DNA of 64,000 nt from Pseudomonas monsensis. GTDB lineage: Bacteria > Pseudomonadota > Gammaproteobacteria > Pseudomonadales > Pseudomonadaceae. The DNA is taken from positions 5,289,001-5,353,000 of the forward strand of contig NZ_CP077087.1 of NCBI RefSeq assembly GCF_014268495.2, written 5' to 3'. The notes under the pieces were generated by a model, which made no database searches, had not been told where the DNA came from, and saw only the letters and a list, made by a program, of their open reading frames with translations. The position numbers and the translations under genes are program-made. Positions 45,757 to 53,226 of the stretch are shown piece after piece. Each line of letters starts with the position of its first letter. Position 1 is the stretch's first letter.

Positions 45757-46395
45757 TCAGGACTGCGATTCGCGCAATCGGTCGAGGCCGATCAGCGCCA
45801 GCGCAATCAGCACAAACCCCACCAATATCCCCCCGGCATTGATCAACACCTGCGGATAACCGAGCACCGCCACATCAATGAACGGATACGCATACGCGCC
45901 GAGCAGGTGCCCGCGCAGCAAGGCGTAGATGAAATACACCAGCGGGTAAATCAGCCACAGCGGCAAGTGCCACAGGCGCAACGTCCCCTTGGGCACACAG
46001 CACCACCAGTAGCCGAGAAACAGCAGCGGCATCACGTCGTGCAGCAATTCGTCGGCAATAAACTGCCAGCCCTGCGGGTGCCACAAATGCCGCAGCAAAA
46101 GGCTGTAGGCCAGGCCGACCACCGTGATGCTGACGGCAATCGCGCTGCTCACCCACGGTTGCAGAAACCAGCGCTGCGCCGCGGATTCGCGGCGGGTGAC
46201 CGCGCACGTCAGCACAGTCGCTACCAAGGTGTTGGTCAGTACGGTGAAGTAACTGAAGAAACTCACCAGCCCACCCAGCAGGCTGGCGTCGACACTCAGC
46301 CGCGCAAGGAAAATCAGGTACAGCTGAATACTCAGTCCGGCCCAGCCGAGGCTGGCGATGAGCGTGAGCAGCCGTCGCCGCGACAGCACATCCAT
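45757..46395 (-). CDS. Pr6Pr-family membrane protein
   Basis: A 212-residue protein with six hydrophobic helices and little soluble sequence. The pattern FFSYFTVLTNTLVATVLTCA and DELLHDVMPLLFLGYWWCC fits the Pr6Pr (FAR-17a/AIG1-like) family of bacterial membrane proteins, whose function is not established. The stop of the small gene at 46397 is 1 base upstream of this start, so they are cotranscribed. Confidence 0.78.
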   Translation of the reverse strand: MDVLSRRRLLTLIASLGWAGLSIQLYLIFLARLSVDASLLGGLVSFFSYFTVLTNTLVATVLTCAVTRRESAAQRWFLQPWVSSAIAVSITVVGLAYSLLLRHLWHPQGWQFIADELLHDVMPLLFLGYWWCCVPKGTLRLWHLPLWLIYPLVYFIYALLRGHLLGAYAYPFIDVAVLGYPQVLINAGGILVGFVLIALALIGLDRLRESQS

Positions 46396-46396
46396 C

Positions 46397-46627
46397 TCAG
46401 AGCGGACGCTTGGTGCGCATCAGTTTCACGTACAGGCGCTCGACCTTCTCCCGCGCCCACGGGGTCTTGCGCAAAAACGTCAGGCTCGACTTGATGCTCG
46501 GGTCGCTCTTGAAACAGCGGATATCAATACGCTCGGCCAGCCCCGACCACTCGTAATGCGCCACCAGCGCATTGAGGATCTGTTCAAGGGTTACGCCATG
46601 CAGCGGATCGGGAGTGTGGTCGTTCAT
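46397..46627 (-). CDS. VF530-family small DNA-binding protein (DUF2132)
   Basis: A 76-residue protein. The sequence DPLHGVTLEQILNALVAHYE with IRCFKSDPSIKSSLTFLRKT is the hallmark of the VF530/DUF2132 family, a small fold reported to bind DNA and abundant in marine and Pseudomonas genomes. The ATG at 46627 begins the conserved part (MNDHTPDPLHG); ten upstream in-frame residues are rejected. Confidence 0.82.
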   Translation of the reverse strand: MNDHTPDPLHGVTLEQILNALVAHYEWSGLAERIDIRCFKSDPSIKSSLTFLRKTPWAREKVERLYVKLMRTKRPL

Positions 46628-46709
46628 GCCAGGCCTTTGGACGATGGGAAAATGCACAAGCCGCGCACCTTAGCCGAGGGACCGGTCAGGTGGAAGGCCT
46701 TGCTTCAAA

Positions 46710-46753
46710 TGTAGGCCAACCGGAGAAGATCGCAGCCTGCGACCCGGCCTACA
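46710..46753. repeat. inverted repeat upstream of oprB
   Basis: TGTAGGCC at 46710 and GGCCTACA at 46746 pair across a 28-base loop that contains gatcgcagcctgcg, a core also seen in the repeat at 51852. The rest of 46628-46926 holds no gene; it should contain the oprB promoter. Confidence 0.45.
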
Positions 46754-46926
46754 ATGCGCCCGTTTGACGCACTGTTACCGATTGCGAAACGCTGCATGTC
46801 AGCAAAAGCCCTTTGTCTTTTTGTTACAGATCATTATCCTGCCGCCCTTCAGCTGAATCGCTTCACTGCCTGCGTCACATTGAAGCGCCCGGTTTCCCCC
46901 AAGAAAACATCGAAAAAGACTGATCC

Positions 46927-48288
46927 ATGCCTGATTTTTCCTTCTCCAGAGACAGCGCTATCTCAGCGCTGCGCCTGCTCGGCGGCTGCACTGCACTCGG
47001 CCTCGCCACCTACGCCCAGGCGGCCCCCGCCTTCGACAGCGACTCACCGTACATGCTCGGTGACTGGAACGGCACCCGCACCGAACTCTCGGAAAAAGGC
47101 TACGACTTCAAACTCGATTACACCGGCGAAATGGGCAGCAACCTGCACGGCGGCTACGACCACGACCGCACTGCGCGCTACAGCGACCAGTTCGCCCTGG
47201 GTACGCACCTGGACCTGCAAAAGATCCTCGGCTGGGACGATGCCGAGTTTCAACTGACGATTACCAAGCGTAGCGGTAACAACATCAGCAACGACCGCAT
47301 CAACGATCCACGCGTCGGTGGCTTCACCTCGGCGCAGGAAGTCTGGGGTCGCGGCCAGACCACGCGCCTGACGCAGATGTGGTACCAGCAGAAATTCTTC
47401 GACCAGAAACTCGACATCAAGGTCGGCCGTTTCGGCGAAGGCGAAGACTTCAACAGCTTCCCGTGCGACTTCCAGAACCTGGCGTTCTGCGGCTCGCAGG
47501 TCGGCAACTGGGTCGGCGGCATCTGGTACAACTGGCCGGTCAGCCAGTGGGCATTGCGGGTCAAATATCACCTGACACCAGAGCTGTACGCCCAGGTCGG
47601 CGCCTACGAGCAGAACCCGTCGAACCTTGATCGCGGCAACGGCTTCAAACTCAGCGGCAGCGGCACCCAGGGCGCCGTGTTGCCGGTCGAACTGGTGTGG
47701 ACGCCGAAGCTCAACGACCTGCCCGGCGAATACCGCGCCGGTTACTACTACAGCAGCGCCAAGGCCTCTGACGTCTATAAAGACCAGAACGGCCAGCCTG
47801 CCGCACTGAGCGGCGAAGCCTACCGCAGCGCGTCGAGCAAGCACGGCGTGTGGTTCGGCGCGCAGCAGCAAGTCACCAGCATCGCCAGCGACCACTCGCG
47901 CGGCCTGAGCGTGTTCGCCAACGCCACGATGCACGACAAGAAAACCAACGCGATCGACAACTACGTGCAGGCCGGCGTGGTCTACAAAGGCCCGTTCGAT
48001 GCCCGCGCCAAGGACGACATCGGCTTCGCCCTGGCCCGCGTGCACGTCAACCCGGCGTACCGCAAGAACGCCGAAGCGAGCAACCGCGCCAACGCCGTGT
48101 ACGACTACGACGACCCGACGTTCCTGCCGCCGCAAGACACCGAATACAGCGCCGAGCTTTATTACGGCGTGCACCTCGCCAACTGGCTGACCGTGCGCCC
48201 GAACCTGCAATACATCCGCCATCCGGGCGGTGTGGACAAGGTCGATGACGCGCTGATCGCGGGGATCAAGATCCAGTCGTCGTTCTAA
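46927..48288 (+). CDS. oprB: carbohydrate-selective porin OprB
   Basis: A 453-residue outer-membrane protein. The signal peptide ends at TYAQA-APAF, and mature sequence starts with SPYMLGDWNGTRTELSEKGY, the diagnostic opening of OprB porins. Alternating amphipathic strands and a C-terminal aromatic residue (IKIQSSF) support a 16-stranded barrel. OprB lets glucose and related sugars cross the outer membrane. It is followed by gcd, whose product oxidises glucose in the periplasm, so the two act in sequence. Confidence 0.93.
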   Translation: MPDFSFSRDSAISALRLLGGCTALGLATYAQAAPAFDSDSPYMLGDWNGTRTELSEKGYDFKLDYTGEMGSNLHGGYDHDRTARYSDQFALGTHLDLQKILGWDDAEFQLTITKRSGNNISNDRINDPRVGGFTSAQEVWGRGQTTRLTQMWYQQKFFDQKLDIKVGRFGEGEDFNSFPCDFQNLAFCGSQVGNWVGGIWYNWPVSQWALRVKYHLTPELYAQVGAYEQNPSNLDRGNGFKLSGSGTQGAVLPVELVWTPKLNDLPGEYRAGYYYSSAKASDVYKDQNGQPAALSGEAYRSASSKHGVWFGAQQQVTSIASDHSRGLSVFANATMHDKKTNAIDNYVQAGVVYKGPFDARAKDDIGFALARVHVNPAYRKNAEASNRANAVYDYDDPTFLPPQDTEYSAELYYGVHLANWLTVRPNLQYIRHPGGVDKVDDALIAGIKIQSSF

Positions 48289-48306
48289 AGCACCACGAAA
48301 AAACCT

Positions 48307-48394
48307 GTGGGAGCTGGCTTGCCAGCGATAGCGATTTCACATTCGACATCAACGTCGCCTGATGTGGCGCCATCGCTGGCAAGCCAGCTCCCAC
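48307..48394. repeat. REPIN, GTGGGAGCTGGCTTGCCAGCGAT family
   Basis: An 88-bp inverted element with arms gtgggagctggcttgccagc and the complement, separating oprB from gcd. The same family recurs at 51014, just after gcd. Confidence 0.9.
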
Positions 48395-48513
48395 GGGGGG
48401 CGAAGAAGAAATTCGTTAGCTAGACAAGTTTTTATCTGAACCATGCCTGTGCCAAATCGTCATCTAAAGTGACTACAGCGCGGGACTACATAAACGTCAC
48501 GGAGAATCACACT

Positions 48514-50925
48514 ATGAGCACCGAAAGTGCTTCGAGTCGGGGCCGTCTGCTACCGAGCCTGCTCGGCATTCTGCTTCTACTGATGGGCCTGGCCATGCTG
48601 GCCGGGGGAGTCAAGCTGAGCATGCTCGGCGGCTCGCTGTACTACCTGCTGGCCGGTATCGGCATCGCGCTGTCCGGCATTCTGATGCTGATGCGCCGTC
48701 GCGCGGCGCTGGGCCTGTACGCCATCGTGCTGTTTGCCAGCACTGTTTGGGCCTTGTGGGAAGTCGGCCTGGACTGGTGGCAACTGGTGCCACGCCTGGC
48801 CCTGTGGTTTGTCCTCGGTTTTGTGATGTTGCTGCCGTGGTTCCGTCGTCCGCTGCTGCTCGCAGGCCCGGCGCCGATGGGCACTGGCGGCCTGACCGTG
48901 GCCGTGATTCTGGCCGGTGTTACCGCACTGGCCAGCCTGTTCACCCATCCGGGCGAAACCTTCGGCGAACTGGGCCGCGACACCGCGGACACCACCAGCA
49001 CCGCGCCAGCCATGCCCGATGGCGACTGGCAAGCCTACGGCCGCACCGAGTTCGGTGACCGTTACTCGCCGCTGAAGCAGATCACCCCGGCCAACGTCGG
49101 CAAGCTGCAAGAAGCCTGGCGTATTCAGACCGGCGACCTGCCGACGGCCGATGACCCGGTCGAGCTGACCAACGAAAATACCCCGCTCAAAGCCAACGGC
49201 ATGATCTATGCCTGCACCGCGCACAGCAAAGTGCTGGCACTGGACCCGGACACCGGTAAAGAACTGTGGCGCTTCGACCCGCAGATCAAGAGCCCGGTCG
49301 GCTTCAAGGGCTTCGCCCACATGACCTGCCGTGGCGTGTCGTACTACGACGAAGCCGCGTACGCGAAAACTGAAAACGCCGCCTTGGCGGTGATTTCCGA
49401 AGCCGGCAAAGCCGTCGCTCAGGCCTGCCCGCGTCGTCTGTACCTGCCAACCGCTGATGCCCGTCTGATCGCTTTGAACGCCGACACCGGCAAAATCTGC
49501 GAAGGCTTCGGCAACAAAGGCGTGGTCGACCTGACCCAAGGCATCGGCCCGTTCACCGCCGGTGGTTACTACTCCACCTCGCCAGCGGCGATTACCCGTG
49601 ATCTGGTGATCATGGGCGGTCACGTCACCGACAACGAATCGACCAACGAGCCATCGGGCGTGATCCGCGCCTTCGACGTGCGCGACGGCCACCTCGTATG
49701 GAACTGGGACAGCGACAAGCCAGACGCCACCGAGCCTTTGGCACCGGGCGAAACCTACAGCCGTAACTCGGCGAACATGTGGTCGCTGGCCAGCGTCGAC
49801 GAAAAACTCGGCATGGTTTACCTGCCACTGGGCAACCAGACCCCGGACCAGTGGGGCGCTGACCGCACCCCCGGCGCCGAGAAATTCAGCGCCGGCGTTG
49901 TCGCCCTCGACCTGGCCACCGGTAAAGTGCGCTGGAACTACCAGTTCACCCACCACGACCTGTGGGACATGGACGTTGGCAGCCAGCCAACCCTGCTCGA
50001 CATGAAAACCGCCGACGGCGTGAAACCGGCGCTGATCGCCCCGACCAAACAGGGCAGCCTGTACGTCCTCGACCGTCGTGACGGCACGCCGATCATCCCG
50101 ATCAAGGAAATTCCGGTTCCGCAAGGCGCCGTGAAAGGCGACTTCACCGCACCGACTCAAGCGCGTTCGGACCTCAACCTGCTGGCCCCGGAACTGACCG
50201 AAAAAGCCATGTGGGGCGCCAGCCCGTTCGACCAGATGCTGTGCCGCATCCAGTTCAAGGAACTGCGCTACGAAGGCCAGTACACCCCGCCGTCGGAACA
50301 GGGCAGCCTGATCTACCCGGGTAACGTCGGCGTGTTCAACTGGGGCGGCGTCTCGGTCGATCCGGTTCGCCAGATGCTGTTCACCAGCCCGAACTACATG
50401 GCCTTCGTTTCGAAAATGGTGCCACGCGAAAAAGTCGCCGCCGGCAGCAAGCGCGAAAGCGAAACCGCTGGCGTGCAACCGAACACCGGCGCGCCATACG
50501 CGGTGATCATGCACCCGTTCATGTCGCCATTCGGCGTACCGTGCCAGGCCCCGGCGTGGGGCTATGTCGCCGGCATCGACCTGACCACCGGCAAAGTCGT
50601 GTGGAAACGCAAAAACGGCACCAGCCGCGACAGCTCGCCGATCCCGATCGGCTTCACCCTGGGCGTGCCAAGCATGGGCGGCTCGATCGTCACGGCGGGC
50701 GGCGTCGGCTTCCTCAGCGGCACCCTCGACCAGTACCTGCGCGCCTACGACGTGAACACCGGTAAAGAACTGTGGAAATCGCGTCTGCCAGCAGGTGGCC
50801 AAGCGACTCCGATGACCTACACCGGCAAGGACGGCAAGCAATACGTGCTGCTGGTTGTCGGCGGTCACGGTTCGCTGGGCACCAAGATGGGTGACTATGT
50901 GATTGCTTACAAACTGCCGGAATAA
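48514..50925 (+). CDS. gcd: PQQ-dependent membrane glucose dehydrogenase
   Basis: An 803-residue quinoprotein. Five membrane helices occupy about residues 10-145; the rest is a periplasmic beta-propeller beginning with DWQAYGRTEFGDRYSPLKQI. Typical blocks are GKELWRFDP, FVHHDLWDMDVGSQP-like QFTHHDLWDMDVGSQP and VPSMGGSIVTAGGV. The enzyme oxidises glucose to gluconolactone with PQQ and passes electrons to ubiquinone. The ATG at 48514 has GGAG upstream. A terminator follows at 50945. Quinate/shikimate dehydrogenases are related, but the oprB neighbour favours glucose. Confidence 0.93.
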   Translation: MSTESASSRGRLLPSLLGILLLLMGLAMLAGGVKLSMLGGSLYYLLAGIGIALSGILMLMRRRAALGLYAIVLFASTVWALWEVGLDWWQLVPRLALWFVLGFVMLLPWFRRPLLLAGPAPMGTGGLTVAVILAGVTALASLFTHPGETFGELGRDTADTTSTAPAMPDGDWQAYGRTEFGDRYSPLKQITPANVGKLQEAWRIQTGDLPTADDPVELTNENTPLKANGMIYACTAHSKVLALDPDTGKELWRFDPQIKSPVGFKGFAHMTCRGVSYYDEAAYAKTENAALAVISEAGKAVAQACPRRLYLPTADARLIALNADTGKICEGFGNKGVVDLTQGIGPFTAGGYYSTSPAAITRDLVIMGGHVTDNESTNEPSGVIRAFDVRDGHLVWNWDSDKPDATEPLAPGETYSRNSANMWSLASVDEKLGMVYLPLGNQTPDQWGADRTPGAEKFSAGVVALDLATGKVRWNYQFTHHDLWDMDVGSQPTLLDMKTADGVKPALIAPTKQGSLYVLDRRDGTPIIPIKEIPVPQGAVKGDFTAPTQARSDLNLLAPELTEKAMWGASPFDQMLCRIQFKELRYEGQYTPPSEQGSLIYPGNVGVFNWGGVSVDPVRQMLFTSPNYMAFVSKMVPREKVAAGSKRESETAGVQPNTGAPYAVIMHPFMSPFGVPCQAPAWGYVAGIDLTTGKVVWKRKNGTSRDSSPIPIGFTLGVPSMGGSIVTAGGVGFLSGTLDQYLRAYDVNTGKELWKSRLPAGGQATPMTYTGKDGKQYVLLVVGGHGSLGTKMGDYVIAYKLPE

Positions 50926-50944
50926 GATTTAACGGCGGTAAAAC

Positions 50945-50979
50945 AAAGGCGATGCCCCGCAAGGGACATCGCCTTTTTT
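50945..50979 (+). terminator. rho-independent terminator of gcd
   Basis: AAGGCGATG-type stem (aaaggcgatgcccc ... agggacatcgcc) with a short CGCA loop is followed by six T. It lies 20 bases after the gcd stop. Confidence 0.9.
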
Positions 50980-51013
50980 GTGCATGCAATTTCTGAGTCC
51001 ACCAAAGAAACCT

Positions 51014-51101
51014 GTGGGAGCTGGCTTGCCAGCGATCTCGGTGGGTCAGACGGTACACATGCCGGCTGGAAGAACGCCATCGCTGGCAAGCCAGCTCCCA
51101 C
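51014..51101. repeat. REPIN, same family as 48307
   Basis: An 88-bp inverted element with the arms gtgggagctggcttgccagc / gctggcaagccagctcccac. With the copy at 48307 it brackets gcd. Confidence 0.9.
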
Positions 51102-51221
51102 AGTTTGATCAGCGTTGGATGTAGGAATTTTGCTCGTCCTACAGACGCCGGGAATTGCAGGGAGTTTTCCGACAAGTCGCGTCGGTTGTGCCTCGGAAAT
51201 CGGCTGGATAGGCTCTGGGGG

Positions 51222-51409
51222 TCGCTGCAAATTCAGCGAACGGGCGTCGCGGCCCGAGCAGTTCATTCGATTTGATGCATAATCGCCAACCCAAACTTTA
51301 GCGCTCAGGTGCTTTTCGTTTGGTTTGATGGTGGCTGTGCGCGGGATACCTTCGGGTATGCCGAGATTGCCGAATGGCTCGGTCCGCGAACCTGCGTACA
51401 GCTGCCACC
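51222..51409 (+). ncRNA. conserved structured leader of DUF6124-type gene, copy 1
   Basis: The core at 51330-51409 folds into a three-way junction. P1 pairs 51330-51345 with 51391-51409 (16 bp, with a GCT bulge). P2 is ATACC-TTCG-GGTAT at 51346-51359 with a stable UUCG tetraloop. P3 is CCGAG/CTCGG at 51361-51382. A further hairpin, TCGCTG-CAAATT-CAGCGA, lies at 51222-51239, and a possible -10 box CATAAT at 51278. A related sequence precedes the second DUF6124-type gene (52518-52596) with the same 58-base spacing to the ATG. I know of no Rfam family for it; riboswitch, thermosensor or protein-binding leader are possible. Confidence 0.55.
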
Positions 51410-51467
51410 CTCCGTCGCGTCGCGGTGATTGAGAGTGACAGCCCCACTTATCATTCGGAGCTTCACC

Positions 51468-51833
51468 ATGAAAAAGCCGACACCCAATCCGCCGGAAACA
51501 AACGAAACCTCCCCCTACCAATCCCCCGATTCCAAAAAATTCCACGAAGCCGCCGAACGCGCCCTCGACCATTACCTCAAACCCAACGCCCTGACCCTGC
51601 GCTTTCACAAACCCAGCACGATGTTCCAGGTCGCTCCCGAACAGGACAGCGAAAGCCTGTTGGTCCACGCCTGCGAATCGCTGGCCCAGGCCAGCCTCAT
51701 GACCAGCGACATCGCCGCCTACATCGACCTGCCGCAGCGGCGCACGATCCTGGCCATCCAGCAAATCATCATGCTCGCCGAACTGGCGGTGAACCGCGTA
51801 CTGGATAACCACGAAATCCCCGCGCAAACCTGA
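51468..51833 (+). CDS. DUF6124-type small protein, copy 1
   Basis: A 121-residue soluble protein (MKKPTPNPPETNETSPYQSP at its start; then an alpha-helical part with FHEAAERALDHYLKP and LAIQQIIMLAELAVNRVLD). This sequence is characteristic of the Pseudomonas DUF6124 (earlier DUF3077) family, function unknown. The ATG at 51468 is preceded by CGGAG. The coding sequence is almost identical to the copy at 52655, differing in a few bases and at the C-terminal tail (IPAQT versus IPQPPTHS). A structured leader lies 58 bases before the start. Confidence 0.85.
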   Translation: MKKPTPNPPETNETSPYQSPDSKKFHEAAERALDHYLKPNALTLRFHKPSTMFQVAPEQDSESLLVHACESLAQASLMTSDIAAYIDLPQRRTILAIQQIIMLAELAVNRVLDNHEIPAQT

Positions 51834-51851
51834 AACCCACCTTATGTAGGA

Positions 51852-51922
51852 GCTGCCGCAGGCTGCGATCCTTTGATCTTGTCTTCTAAAAGCAAAATCA
51901 AAAGATCGCAGCCTGCGGCAGC
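51852..51922. repeat. REP pair, GCTGCCGCAGGCTGCGAT family
   Basis: Arms gctgccgcaggctgcgatc and the complement gatcgcagcctgcggcagc enclose about 30 bases. It follows the first DUF6124-type gene and may serve as its 3' end. Confidence 0.88.
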
Positions 51923-51954
51923 GGTTGCACCAGGTAAAGGTTAGCCCGGTTGGC

Positions 51955-52143
51955 TCAGACAGCTTTCCCTCCACTTTTCATCCGCGCCACTCGATCAATG
52001 ATCAATTGCTCGGCCTGTTTGCGGGTCTCGAGCAAGAGACTCTCTTCCGTCGCGCTATAGATCACCCGATAACGCAGACCTGGGGTGTCGGGGGAATATT
52101 CGCGAATAGTGAAGCCTTGGTAATTCGTATCGGTATAACTCAT
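51955..52143 (-). CDS. small hypothetical protein
   Basis: A 62-residue soluble protein (MSYTDTNYQGFTIREYSPDT; ends MKSGGKAV) with a basic, helical C-terminal half. AAGGAATC lies at proper distance before the ATG at 52143, supporting expression; a longer frame from 52227 lacks such a site. I do not recognise the family. It sits between the two DUF6124-type copies on the opposite strand and has the shared 22-base motif 87 bases upstream. Confidence 0.65.
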   Translation of the reverse strand: MSYTDTNYQGFTIREYSPDTPGLRYRVIYSATEESLLLETRKQAEQLIIDRVARMKSGGKAV

Positions 52144-52230
52144 GGTTTGATTCCTTGAAGTCGGCAAATTGGCCTGCACCGTCCTGAGGCCCAAGGGCGC
52201 CTGGTTAATCTCGGGGCGAGCGGGCAACGT

Positions 52231-52252
52231 GTCTACTGTCAGAAATTACAGG
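52231..52252. promoter_or_regulatory. 22-base motif shared with 24716-24737
   Basis: Identical over 22 bases to the motif upstream of the GtrA-family gene. Here it is 87 bases upstream of the small minus-strand gene ending at 51955. Core CTGT...ACAG. Confidence 0.4.
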
Positions 52253-52517
52253 GGCTCAAGACAGGTTCGAAATAACCCGCAATGAATTTTGATCTATGGC
52301 GACTTCAAAACTGTCTGGAAAAACGTTCATCACCGGAGTCCTACAGAATCGGCTTTGAGCGGGATATTTCCGACAACTCGCGTCGGTTGTGCCTCGAAAA
52401 TCGGCTGGGTCGGCTCGGGGGGGGGGCGTTGCAAATTCAGCGATGGGGCGTCGCGGCCCGATAACTGATGCATAATCGCCAACCTCACGGCACCTCTGTG
52501 CTGTTTGTTTGTGTCAT

Positions 52518-52596
52518 GGCGGCTGTGCGCGGGATACCTTCGGGTATGCCGAAGTGCCTTGGGAGTCGGTCCGCGAACCCGCGTATAGCTGCCACC
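52518..52596 (+). ncRNA. conserved structured leader of DUF6124-type gene, copy 2
   Basis: Same three-way junction as at 51330-51409. P1 pairs 52518-52533 with 52578-52596; P2 keeps the UUCG hairpin at 52534-52547; P3 is CCGA/TCGG at 52549-52569. Compared with copy 1, the G-U pair next to the junction becomes G-C and one G-C becomes G-U, both compatible with pairing, while one P1 pair is lost. The stem end is 58 bases before the ATG, as in copy 1. A possible -10 box CATAAT lies at 52471. The rest of 52144-52517 shows no gene I trust. Confidence 0.55.
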
Positions 52597-52654
52597 CTCG
52601 AATTGCGTCGCGGCAACTAGAGGGATGGCTCCATTATTTCCCAAGGAGTCAAAA

Positions 52655-53029
52655 ATGAAAAAGCCGACACCCAATCCGCCGGAAACAAACGAAACCTCCC
52701 CCTACCAATCCGCCGATTCCAAAAAATTCCACGAAGCCGCCGAACGCGCCCTCGACCATTACCTCAAACCCAACGCCCTGACCCTGCGCTTTCACAAACC
52801 CAGCACGATGTTCCAGGTCGCTCCCGAACAGGACAGCGAAAGCCTGTTGGTCCACGCCTGCGAATCGCTGGCCCAGGCCAGCCTCATGACCAGCGACATC
52901 GCCGCCTACATCGACCTGCCGCAGCGGCGCACGATCCTGGCCATCCAGCAAATCATCATGCTCGCCGAACTGGCCGTGAACCGCGTGCTGGATAACCACG
53001 AAATCCCCCAACCCCCAACACACAGCTAA
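52655..53029 (+). CDS. DUF6124-type small protein, copy 2
   Basis: A 124-residue protein nearly identical to the copy at 51468 (Pro20 to Ala and a different C-terminal tail are the main differences). CAAGGAGTC is an excellent ribosome-binding site before the ATG at 52655. Function unknown. The near identity of the coding parts contrasts with the more divergent leaders, suggesting gene conversion or recent duplication. Confidence 0.85.
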   Translation: MKKPTPNPPETNETSPYQSADSKKFHEAAERALDHYLKPNALTLRFHKPSTMFQVAPEQDSESLLVHACESLAQASLMTSDIAAYIDLPQRRTILAIQQIIMLAELAVNRVLDNHEIPQPPTHS

Positions 53030-53033
53030 CCCT

Positions 53034-53121
53034 GTGTGAGCGCGAGCCTGCTCGCGAAGGCGTCACGTCAGCCCATTCAGCCGTTGGAGTGACTGACACA
53101 GCGCTTTCGCGAGCAGGTCCG
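53034..53121. repeat. partial REPIN related to the 20992 family
   Basis: gcgagcctgctcgcgaagg on the left and ctttcgcgagcaggtccg on the right form a degraded inverted pair after the second DUF6124-type gene. Confidence 0.65.
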
Positions 53122-53226
53122 GGGCGTCGTTTGACGAAGTCGAATACATTGAAAGATCACGCCCCCCATATATAGATACCACCTTCCCCCCGCTGTCCCT
53201 CGCCATGCTGCCCCCTCATCCTCAGC

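Noticed and set aside
48577..50868. 763-codon frame antisense to gcd
   Set aside because: Shadow of a strongly conserved quinoprotein gene.
50907..51974. Minus-strand frame spanning the REPIN, the structured leader and the first DUF6124-type gene
   Set aside because: It crosses repeats and the antisense of a real gene; the MGVGFF-type peptides at 51305-51487 and 52330-52674 are the antisense of the duplicated leader rather than proteins.
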